A stretch of DNA of 41,346 nucleotides from an uncultured Bacilli bacterium (GTDB lineage: Bacteria > Bacillota_I > Bacilli_A > ML615J-28 > CAG-313). The DNA lies in contig CAKPAZ010000011.1 in the NCBI GenBank assembly GCA_934133195.1, positions 1-41,346 on the forward strand. The letters run 5' to 3'. The notes below the pieces were generated by a model that had not been told where the DNA came from, ran no database searches, and saw only the letters and a program-made list of their open reading frames with translations. Positions 9,438-17,786 of the stretch are shown here, piece after piece (position 1 is the stretch's first letter; each line of letters starts with the position of its first letter). A program made the translations under genes and the position numbers.

Positions 9438-11405
9438 ATGAAAAGGAAAGTAGTTAAAATAGTATTTTTAATAATAATTAGCTTTACATTTTTAAGATTC
9501 AAAACAGTTAAAGCTGAAAGTGAAACAAAGATTCATCTAATATTTAATAAAGTAAGTTATGAATGCAATGAAGAAGTTAAACTGACAATTAATTTAGAAA
9601 ACTTTACAAACTTAAATGAAACAAGAGTAGTAATTAAATGTAATGAAAAAAAGATTAAACCCATTCTTAAAAATAATAATTATGGTCAACTTTTAAGTAA
9701 TTCCATTTATGAAGAAACCTTGTTAAATGAATATGTAAGTGGAGGATACTTAAGATTTCATTTAATTAAAAAAAGTTTAGAATCAGGCTATTATGCAGGC
9801 TTAAAAAACAATATTGGTGAATTCTATTTTGAAACCAAAGAAAGAATATCTAATATTTATGAGTATTTTAAAGAAGGAAGTTTTGAAGAATTATCTACGG
9901 GAATTAACATAACTTTGTATGATATCTTTAATCAAGAAATATCAACAAAAATAATATATAGTGAAAAAATAAAGATTAACTGGGATAAAGAAAAATACAT
10001 CATAAAAGTAGGATCAGCCATGCCTGATTACTTTAATGATATACTAGTAGATAATAGAATATCAAGCGAATATGAGGCTATATATAACTCTGATGTTGAT
10101 ATTAAAAGTATTGGTACTAAAGTAATTAATGTGGTAATCTATGATAAAACCAATGGTGATTATATCTTTTTATCTAAACCCATTGAAGTAATTGATGATG
10201 AGGCACCAGTAATAACGGGAAATAAAGAAATTAAAATTGATTCTGATAAAATTAATGACATAAATATAAATAATTATTTTACGGTTACGGATAATTATGA
10301 TTTAACACCCAATATTATTATTGAATATTATGATACCGAAAAAAACAATCTAGGAAGTCTTTTTAACTTTCTAAAATATTTAGAAAATAACTTATATGGA
10401 GAAATAATTATTCAAGCCATTGATTCATCTAACAATAATAGTGAACAATTTAAAATCCAAGTTGAAGTTAATGATGTAGAACCACCAACAATTAGTGAGA
10501 TATCATACTATGAAATAATTGATACAGAAATTGATAATTTTAATTTTGAATCATTAATTAAAATTAAAGATAATTATGATAGCAATCCTTCCTTATTATA
10601 TAAGGCATATTATGATAATAATGAAGTAGATTATAATAATGCAATAAGAGATGGATTAGATGTTATAATAAAATACTATGGAATAGATAAAAATGAAAAT
10701 AAAACTAAAATCTATGTTTGTAAACTTCATTTAGTAGACACAACTCCACCAGTTATTACAGTTATTCAAGATATCGACATTAATGATGTAGATTTAACTA
10801 ATATGAAGGTTAACAATCTAATTTCAATAAATGATAACATTGATAAAAACCCCCAGTTAATAATTAAATACTATATTAACGATGAAGAAAAGCCTTACTA
10901 TGATTGGCTTAAACAATCTCTAAGGGGAATTAAAAGTAGTTTTAAATATTATGGAATTGATAAATCCCAAAATAAAACGGAAGAATATCATATTAAGGTA
11001 AATGTATATGACACTACTTTACCAGTAATCAAAATATTAAATATTAAAGAAAATTCTAAATATACATCAATTGAAAAAATAGAGTATGAGGTAATTGATA
11101 ATTTTAAGGATGGGCTAACCTTTAGTGTATGGCTTAATGAGAAAAAATATGTAGGTACAAAAGTAACAGAACCTGGAGAATATGAATTTAAGATTATCGC
11201 TACTGATGAAGCAGGGAACTCTAGTCAAGAGATAGTTAGATTCAAGATAATTGAAAACAATTTTATAGGTTGTGGCGATGACTTAGAGTGTTATGCGAAT
11301 AACTATTTAGAAGTAATTATCATTGTGTGTATTTTAATGGCCATCATTTTAACTATTATCATTATTAAATTATTTAAATGGCGTAAAAAGAAAAAACTAA
11401 GATAA
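9438..11405 (+). CDS. Membrane-anchored surface protein with Ig-like repeats
   Basis: I do not recognise a named family. Residues 1-27 look like a signal peptide (basic start, hydrophobic core, cleavage near VKA-ES). Residues 30-180 form a beta-rich domain that resembles a cohesin-like sandwich, but that is only an impression. Residues 183-251 look like one Ig-like domain, followed by three related units (about 253-346, 347-434 and 434-525) that share a D-x-x-x-P-x-I opening and a D-N-Y/I-D turn in the middle, and a last Ig-like unit (525-606). A Cys pair (612 and 618) precedes one transmembrane helix (about 624-645) and a basic tail, so most of the 655 residues should face outside. It lacks LPXTG. 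It is flanked by its own promoter and terminator, so it is probably monocistronic. Adhesion or a cell-envelope role is inference. Confidence 0.75.
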   Translation: MKRKVVKIVFLIIISFTFLRFKTVKAESETKIHLIFNKVSYECNEEVKLTINLENFTNLNETRVVIKCNEKKIKPILKNNNYGQLLSNSIYEETLLNEYVSGGYLRFHLIKKSLESGYYAGLKNNIGEFYFETKERISNIYEYFKEGSFEELSTGINITLYDIFNQEISTKIIYSEKIKINWDKEKYIIKVGSAMPDYFNDILVDNRISSEYEAIYNSDVDIKSIGTKVINVVIYDKTNGDYIFLSKPIEVIDDEAPVITGNKEIKIDSDKINDININNYFTVTDNYDLTPNIIIEYYDTEKNNLGSLFNFLKYLENNLYGEIIIQAIDSSNNNSEQFKIQVEVNDVEPPTISEISYYEIIDTEIDNFNFESLIKIKDNYDSNPSLLYKAYYDNNEVDYNNAIRDGLDVIIKYYGIDKNENKTKIYVCKLHLVDTTPPVITVIQDIDINDVDLTNMKVNNLISINDNIDKNPQLIIKYYINDEEKPYYDWLKQSLRGIKSSFKYYGIDKSQNKTEEYHIKVNVYDTTLPVIKILNIKENSKYTSIEKIEYEVIDNFKDGLTFSVWLNEKKYVGTKVTEPGEYEFKIIATDEAGNSSQEIVRFKIIENNFIGCGDDLECYANNYLEVIIIVCILMAIILTIIIIKLFKWRKKKKLR

Positions 11406-11424
11406 AATAACTTTATACTAATAT

Positions 11425-11470
11425 GAACTTACAAAGTGTAAAAGAATAGACATTTTGTGAGTTCTTTTTT
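11425..11470 (+). terminator. Terminator after the surface-protein gene
   Basis: A long arm starting GAACTTACAAAG (11425 on) pairs with an arm ending TTTGTGAGTTC (to 11464), with a G-U wobble and small loop, followed by six T. Confidence 0.85.
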
Positions 11471-11505
11471 CATAAAAAATGTTTTAATAACTTAGTTTGT
11501 TTTAC

Positions 11506-11534
11506 TTTACCAAAAAATATGATTGTGGTATAAT
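11506..11534 (+). promoter_or_regulatory. Promoter of metG
   Basis: An extended -10, TGGTATAAT, has its TATAAT at 11529-11534. TTTACC (11506-11511) is a fair -35 at 17 bp. The leader is only about 35 bases, so there is no room for a T-box. Confidence 0.75.
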
Positions 11535-11574
11535 ATAATAGTTATGTTATAAAATAAAGATAGAGGTAGAAAAT

Positions 11575-13497
11575 ATGTCAAAATGTTATATTACAACTCC
11601 AATATATTATTCAAGTGGATCTGTTCATATTGGTAATAGTTATACAACTGTTGCTTGTGATACATTTGCTCGTTATTCAAGAAGTATGAATCGTGATACT
11701 TTCTTTTTAACAGGAATGGATGAACATGGTCTTAAGATTGCTGATGCCGCAAGTAAAGCTGGTATTTCTCCCCAAGAGTTTGTTGATAATATTGCTAAAC
11801 AAACAAGAGAACTTTGGAAAAATCTAAAAATAACTAATGATTATTTTATTCGTACAACTGATAAAAATCATGAAGAAGCAGTTGCTGAAATATTTGAGAA
11901 ACTCCTTGCTTCTAATGATATTTATCTTGGCTCATATACTGGAAACTACTGTATGTCATGTGAAGCATACTTTCCAAAAAGTCAACTTGGCGAAAATGAC
12001 ACTTGCCCAGACTGTGGAAAACCAACTAAGTTAATGGCAGAAGATTGTTATTTCTTAAATCTTAAAAAATATGAAAAGCCACTTTTAGAATTTATAAAAT
12101 CTCATCCTGATTTTATTAATCCAGAATCACGTCGTAATGAAGTAATCTCATTTATTGAAGCAGGACTAGAAGACCTATGTGTAAGTCGTACTTCCTTTAG
12201 CTGGGGCGTTCATGTAAAATCTAATCCTAAACATGTTGTATATGTATGGATAGATGCTCTTGCAAATTATCTAACTGCACTTGGTTATATGCAAGAAAAT
12301 GATGAATTATATCAAAAGTTCTGGGTTAATAACCAAAACATCTATCAAGTTGTGGGAAAAGATATCTTAAGATTCCATGCTGTTTATTGGCCAATTCTTT
12401 TAATGGCTTTAAATGTACCAATTAATTACCGCTTATATGTTCATGGTTGGATCTTAAACCGTGACGGCAAAATGTCAAAATCTCGTGGTGGGGTTGTATA
12501 TCCAATGGATATCGTTAATGCTTATGGTGTTGATTCATTACGTTATTATTTAACTAAAGAATTACCACTTGGCAATGATGGATTATTTAGTTACGAAAGA
12601 TTCATTGAAAGATTTAACAATGACCTTGCTAATGACTTAGGTAACCTTGTAAGTAGAACAGTCGCCATGGTTGATAAATATTTTGAAGGAAATATTCCAT
12701 CAATGATGACTACTAAATCATCTTATGATGAAGATTTTGAAAAGGTAATTAATGAATCAATTAGTGAATATAAAGTTCAAATGGATAAGTTTGAATTACA
12801 AAATGCACTTGAAGTTATTTGGAATATTGTTAGAAGAGCTAACAAATATATCGATGAAACAATGCCATGGTCATTAAGTAAAAATGAAGAAGATAAACCA
12901 AAACTTGCGAATGTAATGTATCATTTAGTTGAAGCAATTCGTATTGTTACTATTCTTGTTTCTCCATGCTTAGTTGAAACTACTCCAAAGATTCTTCATG
13001 CTCTTGGTATCGATGATGAAAAACTAGATATTTTAAATGTTACATTTGGAAAAGATTATAAGGGAATCAAGGTAAATAAGATTGAACCGATATTTAAACG
13101 TCTTGATCCAAAAGTAGAACTTCCAAAATATGAAAAGAAAGAAGAAGTAAAACCAGAAGTTAAAGAGGAAAAAATCGCAGAGATAAGTATTGATGACTTT
13201 GCAAAAGTTTCACTAAAAGTAGGTGAAATTATTGCTTCTAAGCGTCATGAAAATGCAGATAAACTTCTTGTTTCTCAAGTAAAAATTGGAAATGAAGTTA
13301 GACAAATCGTTTCAGGAATTGCTAAATACTATGATCCTGAAACATTAGTTGGTAAAAAAGTTGTTGTAGTAACTAATTTAAAACCAGTAAAAATTCGTGG
13401 TGTTGAATCATTTGGTATGCTTCTTTGTGCATCAAATAATGATTCATTAGAACTACTAGAAGTCAAAAATATTCCATCTGGTTCAATCATTAAGTAA
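11575..13497 (+). CDS. metG: Methionyl-tRNA synthetase
   Basis: MetG charges tRNA-Met. The 640-residue protein has the class I HIGH motif (HIGN at 18-21), a four-cysteine zinc knuckle at Cys126, Cys129, Cys144 and Cys147, the KMSKS loop at about 299-303, a helical anticodon domain, a charged Lys/Glu linker (about 520-535), and a C-terminal Trbp111-like OB domain (about 538-640) that aids tRNA binding and dimer formation. AGAGGTAG precedes the ATG. It appears monocistronic, with a promoter on each side. The formyltransferase that acts on its product, fmt, is at 34831. Confidence 0.97.
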   Translation: MSKCYITTPIYYSSGSVHIGNSYTTVACDTFARYSRSMNRDTFFLTGMDEHGLKIADAASKAGISPQEFVDNIAKQTRELWKNLKITNDYFIRTTDKNHEEAVAEIFEKLLASNDIYLGSYTGNYCMSCEAYFPKSQLGENDTCPDCGKPTKLMAEDCYFLNLKKYEKPLLEFIKSHPDFINPESRRNEVISFIEAGLEDLCVSRTSFSWGVHVKSNPKHVVYVWIDALANYLTALGYMQENDELYQKFWVNNQNIYQVVGKDILRFHAVYWPILLMALNVPINYRLYVHGWILNRDGKMSKSRGGVVYPMDIVNAYGVDSLRYYLTKELPLGNDGLFSYERFIERFNNDLANDLGNLVSRTVAMVDKYFEGNIPSMMTTKSSYDEDFEKVINESISEYKVQMDKFELQNALEVIWNIVRRANKYIDETMPWSLSKNEEDKPKLANVMYHLVEAIRIVTILVSPCLVETTPKILHALGIDDEKLDILNVTFGKDYKGIKVNKIEPIFKRLDPKVELPKYEKKEEVKPEVKEEKIAEISIDDFAKVSLKVGEIIASKRHENADKLLVSQVKIGNEVRQIVSGIAKYYDPETLVGKKVVVVTNLKPVKIRGVESFGMLLCASNNDSLELLEVKNIPSGSIIK

Positions 13498-13523
13498 AAG
13501 AAAAATAATTATTACTAACTAAC

Positions 13524-13552
13524 TTGTAATTATTTACTAGATAAGATATAAT
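13524..13552 (+). promoter_or_regulatory. Promoter of the YitT-family gene
   Basis: TTGTAA (13524-13529) and TATAAT (13547-13552) are 17 bp apart. AATAATTA and TAATTATT just upstream could form a weak hairpin after metG, but the T-run is poor and I do not call a terminator. Confidence 0.8.
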
Positions 13553-13601
13553 GAATGATACAATTTTGATGATTTAGATAAAAAATATTTCGGAGGAATA
13601 T

Positions 13602-14663
13602 ATGAATAGTGATTCAACAAATCCTGTTTCTACACAAGTTGCACAGGCAGCGCAAATAGAAAATGATAAATATGTGAAAAACATGCTACTAAAAAGAACT
13701 ATTAAATCCTATGCCTTTGTTATCATTGGCTCAATATTATATTCGATAGGTGTAGTATGGGTACTTCAAATTGGTGATTTCTTTTCAAGTGGAGTAACAG
13801 GTGTTTCACAAATTATCATAAAGTTACCAACTCTATGGGGTGGTAAAAGTTTAGAAAGTATTTTAGGTCTCTTAATCGGTGCTATCAATATTCCATTAAT
13901 TGTATGGAGTTGGCGTGGCGTAAGTAAAAGATTTGCGATTTTAACGGTTGTATCAATCGTAGTTCAAACTTTATTTACTACCTTACTTACTAACTTCACA
14001 ATGTCACCATTTGTTTCTTTATTAAATGATGATGAACTTGGTATTGTTGAAGCAATCAAGAGTGGTCAACTAAATATTTTTGTAAAAGATTTAGAAAAAG
14101 TTAAAATGTTTAAAGAAAGCATTGAAACAGGAGATAAAATTATTCTTGCTATTATTGGCGGTGGTATCACAGGATTTGGTAGTTCACTTTGTCTAAAAGC
14201 AGGGGGATCTACTGGTGGTATTGATGTTGTTTCAAATTATTTACAAATGAAGAAACATACATCATTTACTAAATATCAATCAATTATTGATGTTTTGATC
14301 ATTGTAACATCTTCAATCTTCAGTGTAGAAAGAGTAATTTATACTCTAATTAGATTATATGTTTCATTAAAGATTATTGATTTGCTTTACAATAGTTACA
14401 AGATTACTCGTCTTGAAGTAATCACTTCTAAGGGTGAAGAAATAAGACAAGCATTAATTAAAGAATTCCATCATGGTATTACTATTTTTGATGCGGTTGG
14501 TGGTTACACTCTTGTAAATAAAAAAGTTCTTGAAATGTATATCTCAGCTTATGAAGTACATGATTATTTAAGAATTATTACAACACTTGATCCAACAGCG
14601 TTTGTTGTAACAACAAAAGTAAAGATCATTAGTGGAAAGTATATTCAAAAAACAATAGTTTAA
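13602..14663 (+). CDS. YitT family membrane protein (DUF161 + DUF2179)
   Basis: The family consists of multi-pass membrane proteins with a cytosolic C-terminal DUF2179 domain; transport function is not well established. Here a ~35-residue polar N-terminus is followed by about five or six hydrophobic segments, including FVIIGSILYSIGVVWVL and the glycine-rich GGGITGFGSSLCLKAGGSTGG, a strong YitT signature. The DUF2179 domain is about residues 270-345, with VITSKGEEIRQAL and FDAVGGYT. At 353 residues it is longer than the usual ~280-290. The extra length is the N-terminal tail and a polar stretch at about 139-177 between membrane segments. GGAGG precedes the ATG. A promoter and terminator enclose it as a single-gene unit. 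Confidence 0.88.
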   Translation: MNSDSTNPVSTQVAQAAQIENDKYVKNMLLKRTIKSYAFVIIGSILYSIGVVWVLQIGDFFSSGVTGVSQIIIKLPTLWGGKSLESILGLLIGAINIPLIVWSWRGVSKRFAILTVVSIVVQTLFTTLLTNFTMSPFVSLLNDDELGIVEAIKSGQLNIFVKDLEKVKMFKESIETGDKIILAIIGGGITGFGSSLCLKAGGSTGGIDVVSNYLQMKKHTSFTKYQSIIDVLIIVTSSIFSVERVIYTLIRLYVSLKIIDLLYNSYKITRLEVITSKGEEIRQALIKEFHHGITIFDAVGGYTLVNKKVLEMYISAYEVHDYLRIITTLDPTAFVVTTKVKIISGKYIQKTIV

Positions 14664-14668
14664 TAACC

Positions 14669-14706
14669 AAAAGAGAAACCAAATACTAGGTTTCTCTTTT
14701 ATTTTT
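14669..14706 (+). terminator. Terminator after the YitT-family gene
   Basis: AAAAGAGAAACC (14669-14680) and GGTTTCTCTTTT (14689-14700) form a perfect 12-bp stem with an 8-base loop, followed by a T-rich tail. Confidence 0.9.
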
Positions 14707-14758
14707 AAAATAAAATATCACAAGATAATTAAACTAAGTAAATTTAATCGTAATATAT

Positions 14759-14787
14759 TTGACAAAATTGTCCAATTAGTGTATAAT
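14759..14787 (+). promoter_or_regulatory. Strong promoter of rplM-rpsI
   Basis: A consensus TTGACA (14759-14764) and TATAAT (14782-14787) are 17 bp apart, as expected for a highly expressed ribosomal protein operon. Confidence 0.93.
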
Positions 14788-14794
14788 ACATACG

Positions 14795-14862
14795 ATACAT
14801 TTATTGCCGTAAGGCACCCACAAACACAAGCCCTCAAAAGCAAAAAAGCTATTATTAGGAGG
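14795..14862 (+). promoter_or_regulatory. Structured leader before rplM (L13-leader candidate)
   Basis: About 75 bases separate the likely start of transcription from the L13 start codon. They contain a TGCC-GTAA-GGCA hairpin (14806-14817) with a GNRA loop, a C-rich stretch, and a possible AGC/GCT pairing just before the AGGAGG. Bacillota are known to have an L13 leader family at this site; matching it here is by position and a hairpin only. Confidence 0.45.
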
Positions 14863-14869
14863 AAAAATT

Positions 14870-15316
14870 ATGCGTACAACTTATATGCAAACTGCGGAAA
14901 ACGCAAGAGAAAATCGTAAATGGTATGTGATCGATGCTGAAAACCTAGTATTAGGTCGTTTAAGCGTTGCTGTCGCTACAGTACTAAAAGGAAAACACAA
15001 ACCTACATTTACACCTCATATCGATGGTGGTGATTATGTAGTAGTTATCAATGCTGAAAAAGTATTATTAACTGGTAACAAATTAGAAGGTAAGAAGTAC
15101 TATCGCCACTCTCAATATGCTGGTGGTTTAAAGACTCGTACCGCAAAAGAAATGTTTGAAAAACAACCTCAAAAAGTTGTTGAATTAGCAGTTAGAGGAA
15201 TGCTTCCAAAAGGCGTAATTGGTGATGATATGTATCGTCGTCTATTTGTTTATGTTGGTCCAGAACACAAACAACAAGCTCAAAAGCCTGAGAAGTTCCC
15301 ATTAGAAGTTAAGTAG
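14870..15316 (+). CDS. rplM: 50S ribosomal protein L13
   Basis: L13 is an early-assembly protein of the large subunit. The 148-residue sequence shows WYVIDAENLVLGRLS, VATVLKGKHKP, GDYVVVINAEKV and the AVRGMLPKG block, all typical. TAGGAGG lies just upstream of the ATG. It is paired with rpsI 14 bases downstream, the near-universal order. It follows a consensus promoter and a short structured leader that may give feedback control. Confidence 0.98.
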   Translation: MRTTYMQTAENARENRKWYVIDAENLVLGRLSVAVATVLKGKHKPTFTPHIDGGDYVVVINAEKVLLTGNKLEGKKYYRHSQYAGGLKTRTAKEMFEKQPQKVVELAVRGMLPKGVIGDDMYRRLFVYVGPEHKQQAQKPEKFPLEVK

Positions 15317-15330
15317 GAGGAAGTTAAGTT

Positions 15331-15723
15331 ATGGAAAAAGCAGTATATCAAGCTACAGGCCGTCGTAAAAGTTCAGTTGCTAGAGTTAGATTAGTTCCAG
15401 GAACTGGTAAATTTGAAGTTAACGGTCGTAATTTCGTAGAATATATCCCTTCTGCAGCCGTTCGTCTTGACGTATTACAACCTATCACTATCACTGGTGT
15501 AGGAACACAATATGATGTTATCGTAAACGTTTGTGGCGGTGGAATTAGCGGACAAGCTGGTGCTATTCGTTTAGGATTAAGCCGTGCTTTAATGTTAATT
15601 AACCCTGATTTCCGTGGTCCTTTAAAGAAGGCTGGACTTGTTACTCGTGACCCTCGTAGTATTGAACGTAAGAAATACGGTCTAAAGAAAGCTCGTCGTG
15701 CACCTCAATTCTCAAAACGTTAA
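15331..15723 (+). CDS. rpsI: 30S ribosomal protein S9
   Basis: S9 sits in the small-subunit head, and its basic tail reaches the P-site tRNA. The 130 residues include the N-terminal ATGRRKSSVARV, GGGISGQAGAIRLGL, and the C-terminal tail ending in QFSKR with the invariant arginine. AGGAGG overlaps the rplM stop. A strong terminator 40 bases downstream ends most transcription. Confidence 0.98.
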   Translation: MEKAVYQATGRRKSSVARVRLVPGTGKFEVNGRNFVEYIPSAAVRLDVLQPITITGVGTQYDVIVNVCGGGISGQAGAIRLGLSRALMLINPDFRGPLKKAGLVTRDPRSIERKKYGLKKARRAPQFSKR

Positions 15724-15762
15724 TCGTATATTTGTATCAAACGCTAGACGCTTATGTTTATT

Positions 15763-15793
15763 TAAGGCCACAATATTGTGGCCTTATTTTTTT
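15763..15793 (+). terminator. Terminator after rpsI
   Basis: A perfect 12-bp inverted repeat, TAAGGCCACAAT (15763-15774) against ATTGTGGCCTTA (15775-15786), is followed by seven T. The ribosome site of the next gene begins only a few bases later. Confidence 0.93.
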
Positions 15794-15808
15794 AAAGGAG
15801 TATAAAGT

Positions 15809-16045
15809 ATGAAGAATAATAAAATGTTTATATTTAGTCTTATTTTAATATTTACAGGAATTATTGGCGGTGGTCTTTTCGCAATCGCTAATTCAATTCA
15901 AAAACTTGTAGATAATATGAATCATAATTCGAGTCCTAATATTACATGTGGAGTAATCTTATTCATTTTACTTGCTTTTGCCTTTGTTGGTATTGTAATA
16001 ATGTTTTGTGAACTCTTTGGTTCTAAAAATGAAAATGATAAGTAG
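15809..16045 (+). CDS. Small membrane protein of unknown function
   Basis: This 78-residue protein is not a family I recognise. It has two strong hydrophobic segments (about 6-28 and 45-67), the first containing a GGG-L-F-A turn, a polar loop rich in Asn between them, and a charged tail ending NENDK. AAAGGAG (15795-15801) precedes the ATG, and the sequence is read in full between rpsI and cysS, so I regard it as a real gene. There is no promoter between it and the rpsI terminator, so it must depend on readthrough. Its stop touches the TAGGAG site of cysS, so the two are probably cotranslated. Function cannot be inferred. Confidence 0.7.
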   Translation: MKNNKMFIFSLILIFTGIIGGGLFAIANSIQKLVDNMNHNSSPNITCGVILFILLAFAFVGIVIMFCELFGSKNENDK

Positions 16046-16056
16046 GAGATAAGAAT

Positions 16057-17406
16057 ATGAATTACAATATTAAAATATATAATTCACTAACTAATCGTCT
16101 TGATGATTTTAAACCAATAAAAGAAAATGAAGTATCTATGTATGTTTGTGGACCTACTGTTTACAATGACATTCATATTGGAAATGGTAGACCAGTAATC
16201 TTTTTTGATGTGGTTAAAAGATTCCTAGAATATATTGGCTATAAAGTTACAATGGTTGAAAATTTTACAGATATTGATGATAAAATAATTAAGAAAGCAC
16301 AAGAAGAAGGTGTTGATGAAAAAGTCATTAGTGAACGCTACATTGAAACCTTCTTAAAAGTATGCCATGATGCAGGATGTGAAGAAGATGTAATTCATCC
16401 AAGAGTTACTGAAAATATCCCAGAAATTCTTGATTTCATCAAAAAACTCGTGGAAAAAGGCCATGCTTATATTTCTCAAGATGATGTATATTTTAGAGTA
16501 CGTAGTGTTCCATCTTATGGTATATTATCTAATCAAAAACTAGAAGAACTTGAAAGTGGCGCAAGAATAGATGTTAACTCACAAAAAGAAGATCCTCGAG
16601 ATTTTACTTTATGGAAGAAAACCAATGACACAGGCCGTAAATGGGATAGTGAATTTGGTAGTGGACGACCAGGTTGGCATACAGAATGTGTCGTAATGAT
16701 TAATAAAATATTTGGCCCACTAATTGATATTCATGGTGGTGGTATTGACCTTAAGTTCCCTCATCATGAAAATGAAATATCTCAATCAGTAGCACTTAAT
16801 AATACAACGCTTGCTAACTACTGGATGCATAATGCAAGAATAGATTTAAAGAATGAAAAGATGAGTAAATCACTTGGTAACTGTGTTTGGCTAAAAGATG
16901 TTTTAGCTACTCATTCATTCCAAGCATATCGTCTATTTATTCTCGCAAACCATTATCGTCAAAATGTAAGCTATTCAGATGAATTAATGGATAATATGGA
17001 AGCTGAATGGAATAAACTTCGTAAGACATATATTAGTGCATATCGTAAGTTAGAATTAAGTAACAACCTAGATTTACATAAAGCAACAACCGAAAGTATG
17101 GAAAAATTCGTTAAGGAAATGTGCTATGATTTTAATACAGCTAATGCTTTAACAGAGATTTACAACGAAGTAAAGATAATTAACAAACTTCTAAGAGATA
17201 AAGCCGCTACTAATGAAGAACTACTTGAAGAGTTCTGTGCTCTTCATGATATGTTCTATTGTTTTGGTATTTTACCAGATGTTCATCCTCTAAGTAGTGT
17301 GGAAAAACAACTTGTTATTTCTTGGTATGAAGCAAGAAATAATAAAAACTTTACTTTAGCAGATGAACTTAGAAAACAAATTGTAGAGGCTGGTATTGAA
17401 CTATAA
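16057..17406 (+). CDS. cysS: Cysteinyl-tRNA synthetase
   Basis: CysS charges tRNA-Cys. The 449 residues show YVCGPTVYNDIHIGN (zinc ligand Cys31, HIGH-type HIGN at 40-43), the zinc ligands in WHTEC and HHENE, and KMSKS at 268-272. The C-terminal helical region ends in ADELRKQIVEAGI, the usual tRNA anticodon-binding end. TAGGAG overlaps the upstream stop. The stop codon overlaps the ATG of mrnC by one base (TAATG). cysS-mrnC-rlmB is the same order as in Bacillus. Confidence 0.97.
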   Translation: MNYNIKIYNSLTNRLDDFKPIKENEVSMYVCGPTVYNDIHIGNGRPVIFFDVVKRFLEYIGYKVTMVENFTDIDDKIIKKAQEEGVDEKVISERYIETFLKVCHDAGCEEDVIHPRVTENIPEILDFIKKLVEKGHAYISQDDVYFRVRSVPSYGILSNQKLEELESGARIDVNSQKEDPRDFTLWKKTNDTGRKWDSEFGSGRPGWHTECVVMINKIFGPLIDIHGGGIDLKFPHHENEISQSVALNNTTLANYWMHNARIDLKNEKMSKSLGNCVWLKDVLATHSFQAYRLFILANHYRQNVSYSDELMDNMEAEWNKLRKTYISAYRKLELSNNLDLHKATTESMEKFVKEMCYDFNTANALTEIYNEVKIINKLLRDKAATNEELLEEFCALHDMFYCFGILPDVHPLSSVEKQLVISWYEARNNKNFTLADELRKQIVEAGIEL

Positions 17407-17786
17407 TGCGATATGATTTATTGAATGGAGCGAACCTAGCTTATATTGGTGATGCTTATTATGAACTAAAGGTAAGAAAATATTTGATAGATCAAGGCTA
17501 TACTAAAAATAGTGAATTAAAGAAAAAAGATATTCAACTTGTAAGTGCCAGTGCTCACCAAAGAATTTATGAAGGAATTAAAGATGTCTTAACCGAAGAA
17601 GAAAATAAAATCTTCTTAAGAGGAAGAAACAATGCTCCTTCTGGATATCGTAAGAATGTTGATAAACACGCATATGCCATATCAACAGGATTAGAAGCAG
17701 TTATAGGTTACTTATATTTACAAGAAAATTTTGAAAGATTAGATTACTTAATTGATCTAATGATTAAAGAAGGTGAAAAAAAGTGA
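17406..17786 (+). CDS. mrnC: Mini-ribonuclease III
   Basis: MrnC is a small RNase III catalytic domain without the dsRNA-binding domain. It matures the ends of 23S rRNA in Bacillota. The 126 residues contain NLAYIGDAYYELKVR with the catalytic aspartate, RGRNNAPSGYRKNVDKHAYAIS-type features, and the second acidic patch in TGLEAVIGYLYL. It overlaps cysS by one base and rlmB by four, so translation of the three is coupled. The downstream rrn operon at 41326 is one likely source of its substrate. Confidence 0.95.
   Translation: MRYDLLNGANLAYIGDAYYELKVRKYLIDQGYTKNSELKKKDIQLVSASAHQRIYEGIKDVLTEEENKIFLRGRNNAPSGYRKNVDKHAYAISTGLEAVIGYLYLQENFERLDYLIDLMIKEGEKK

Noticed and set aside
11535..11574. T-box or other riboswitch before metG
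   Set aside because: The leader is only about 35 bases, too short for any known T-box or SAM riboswitch.
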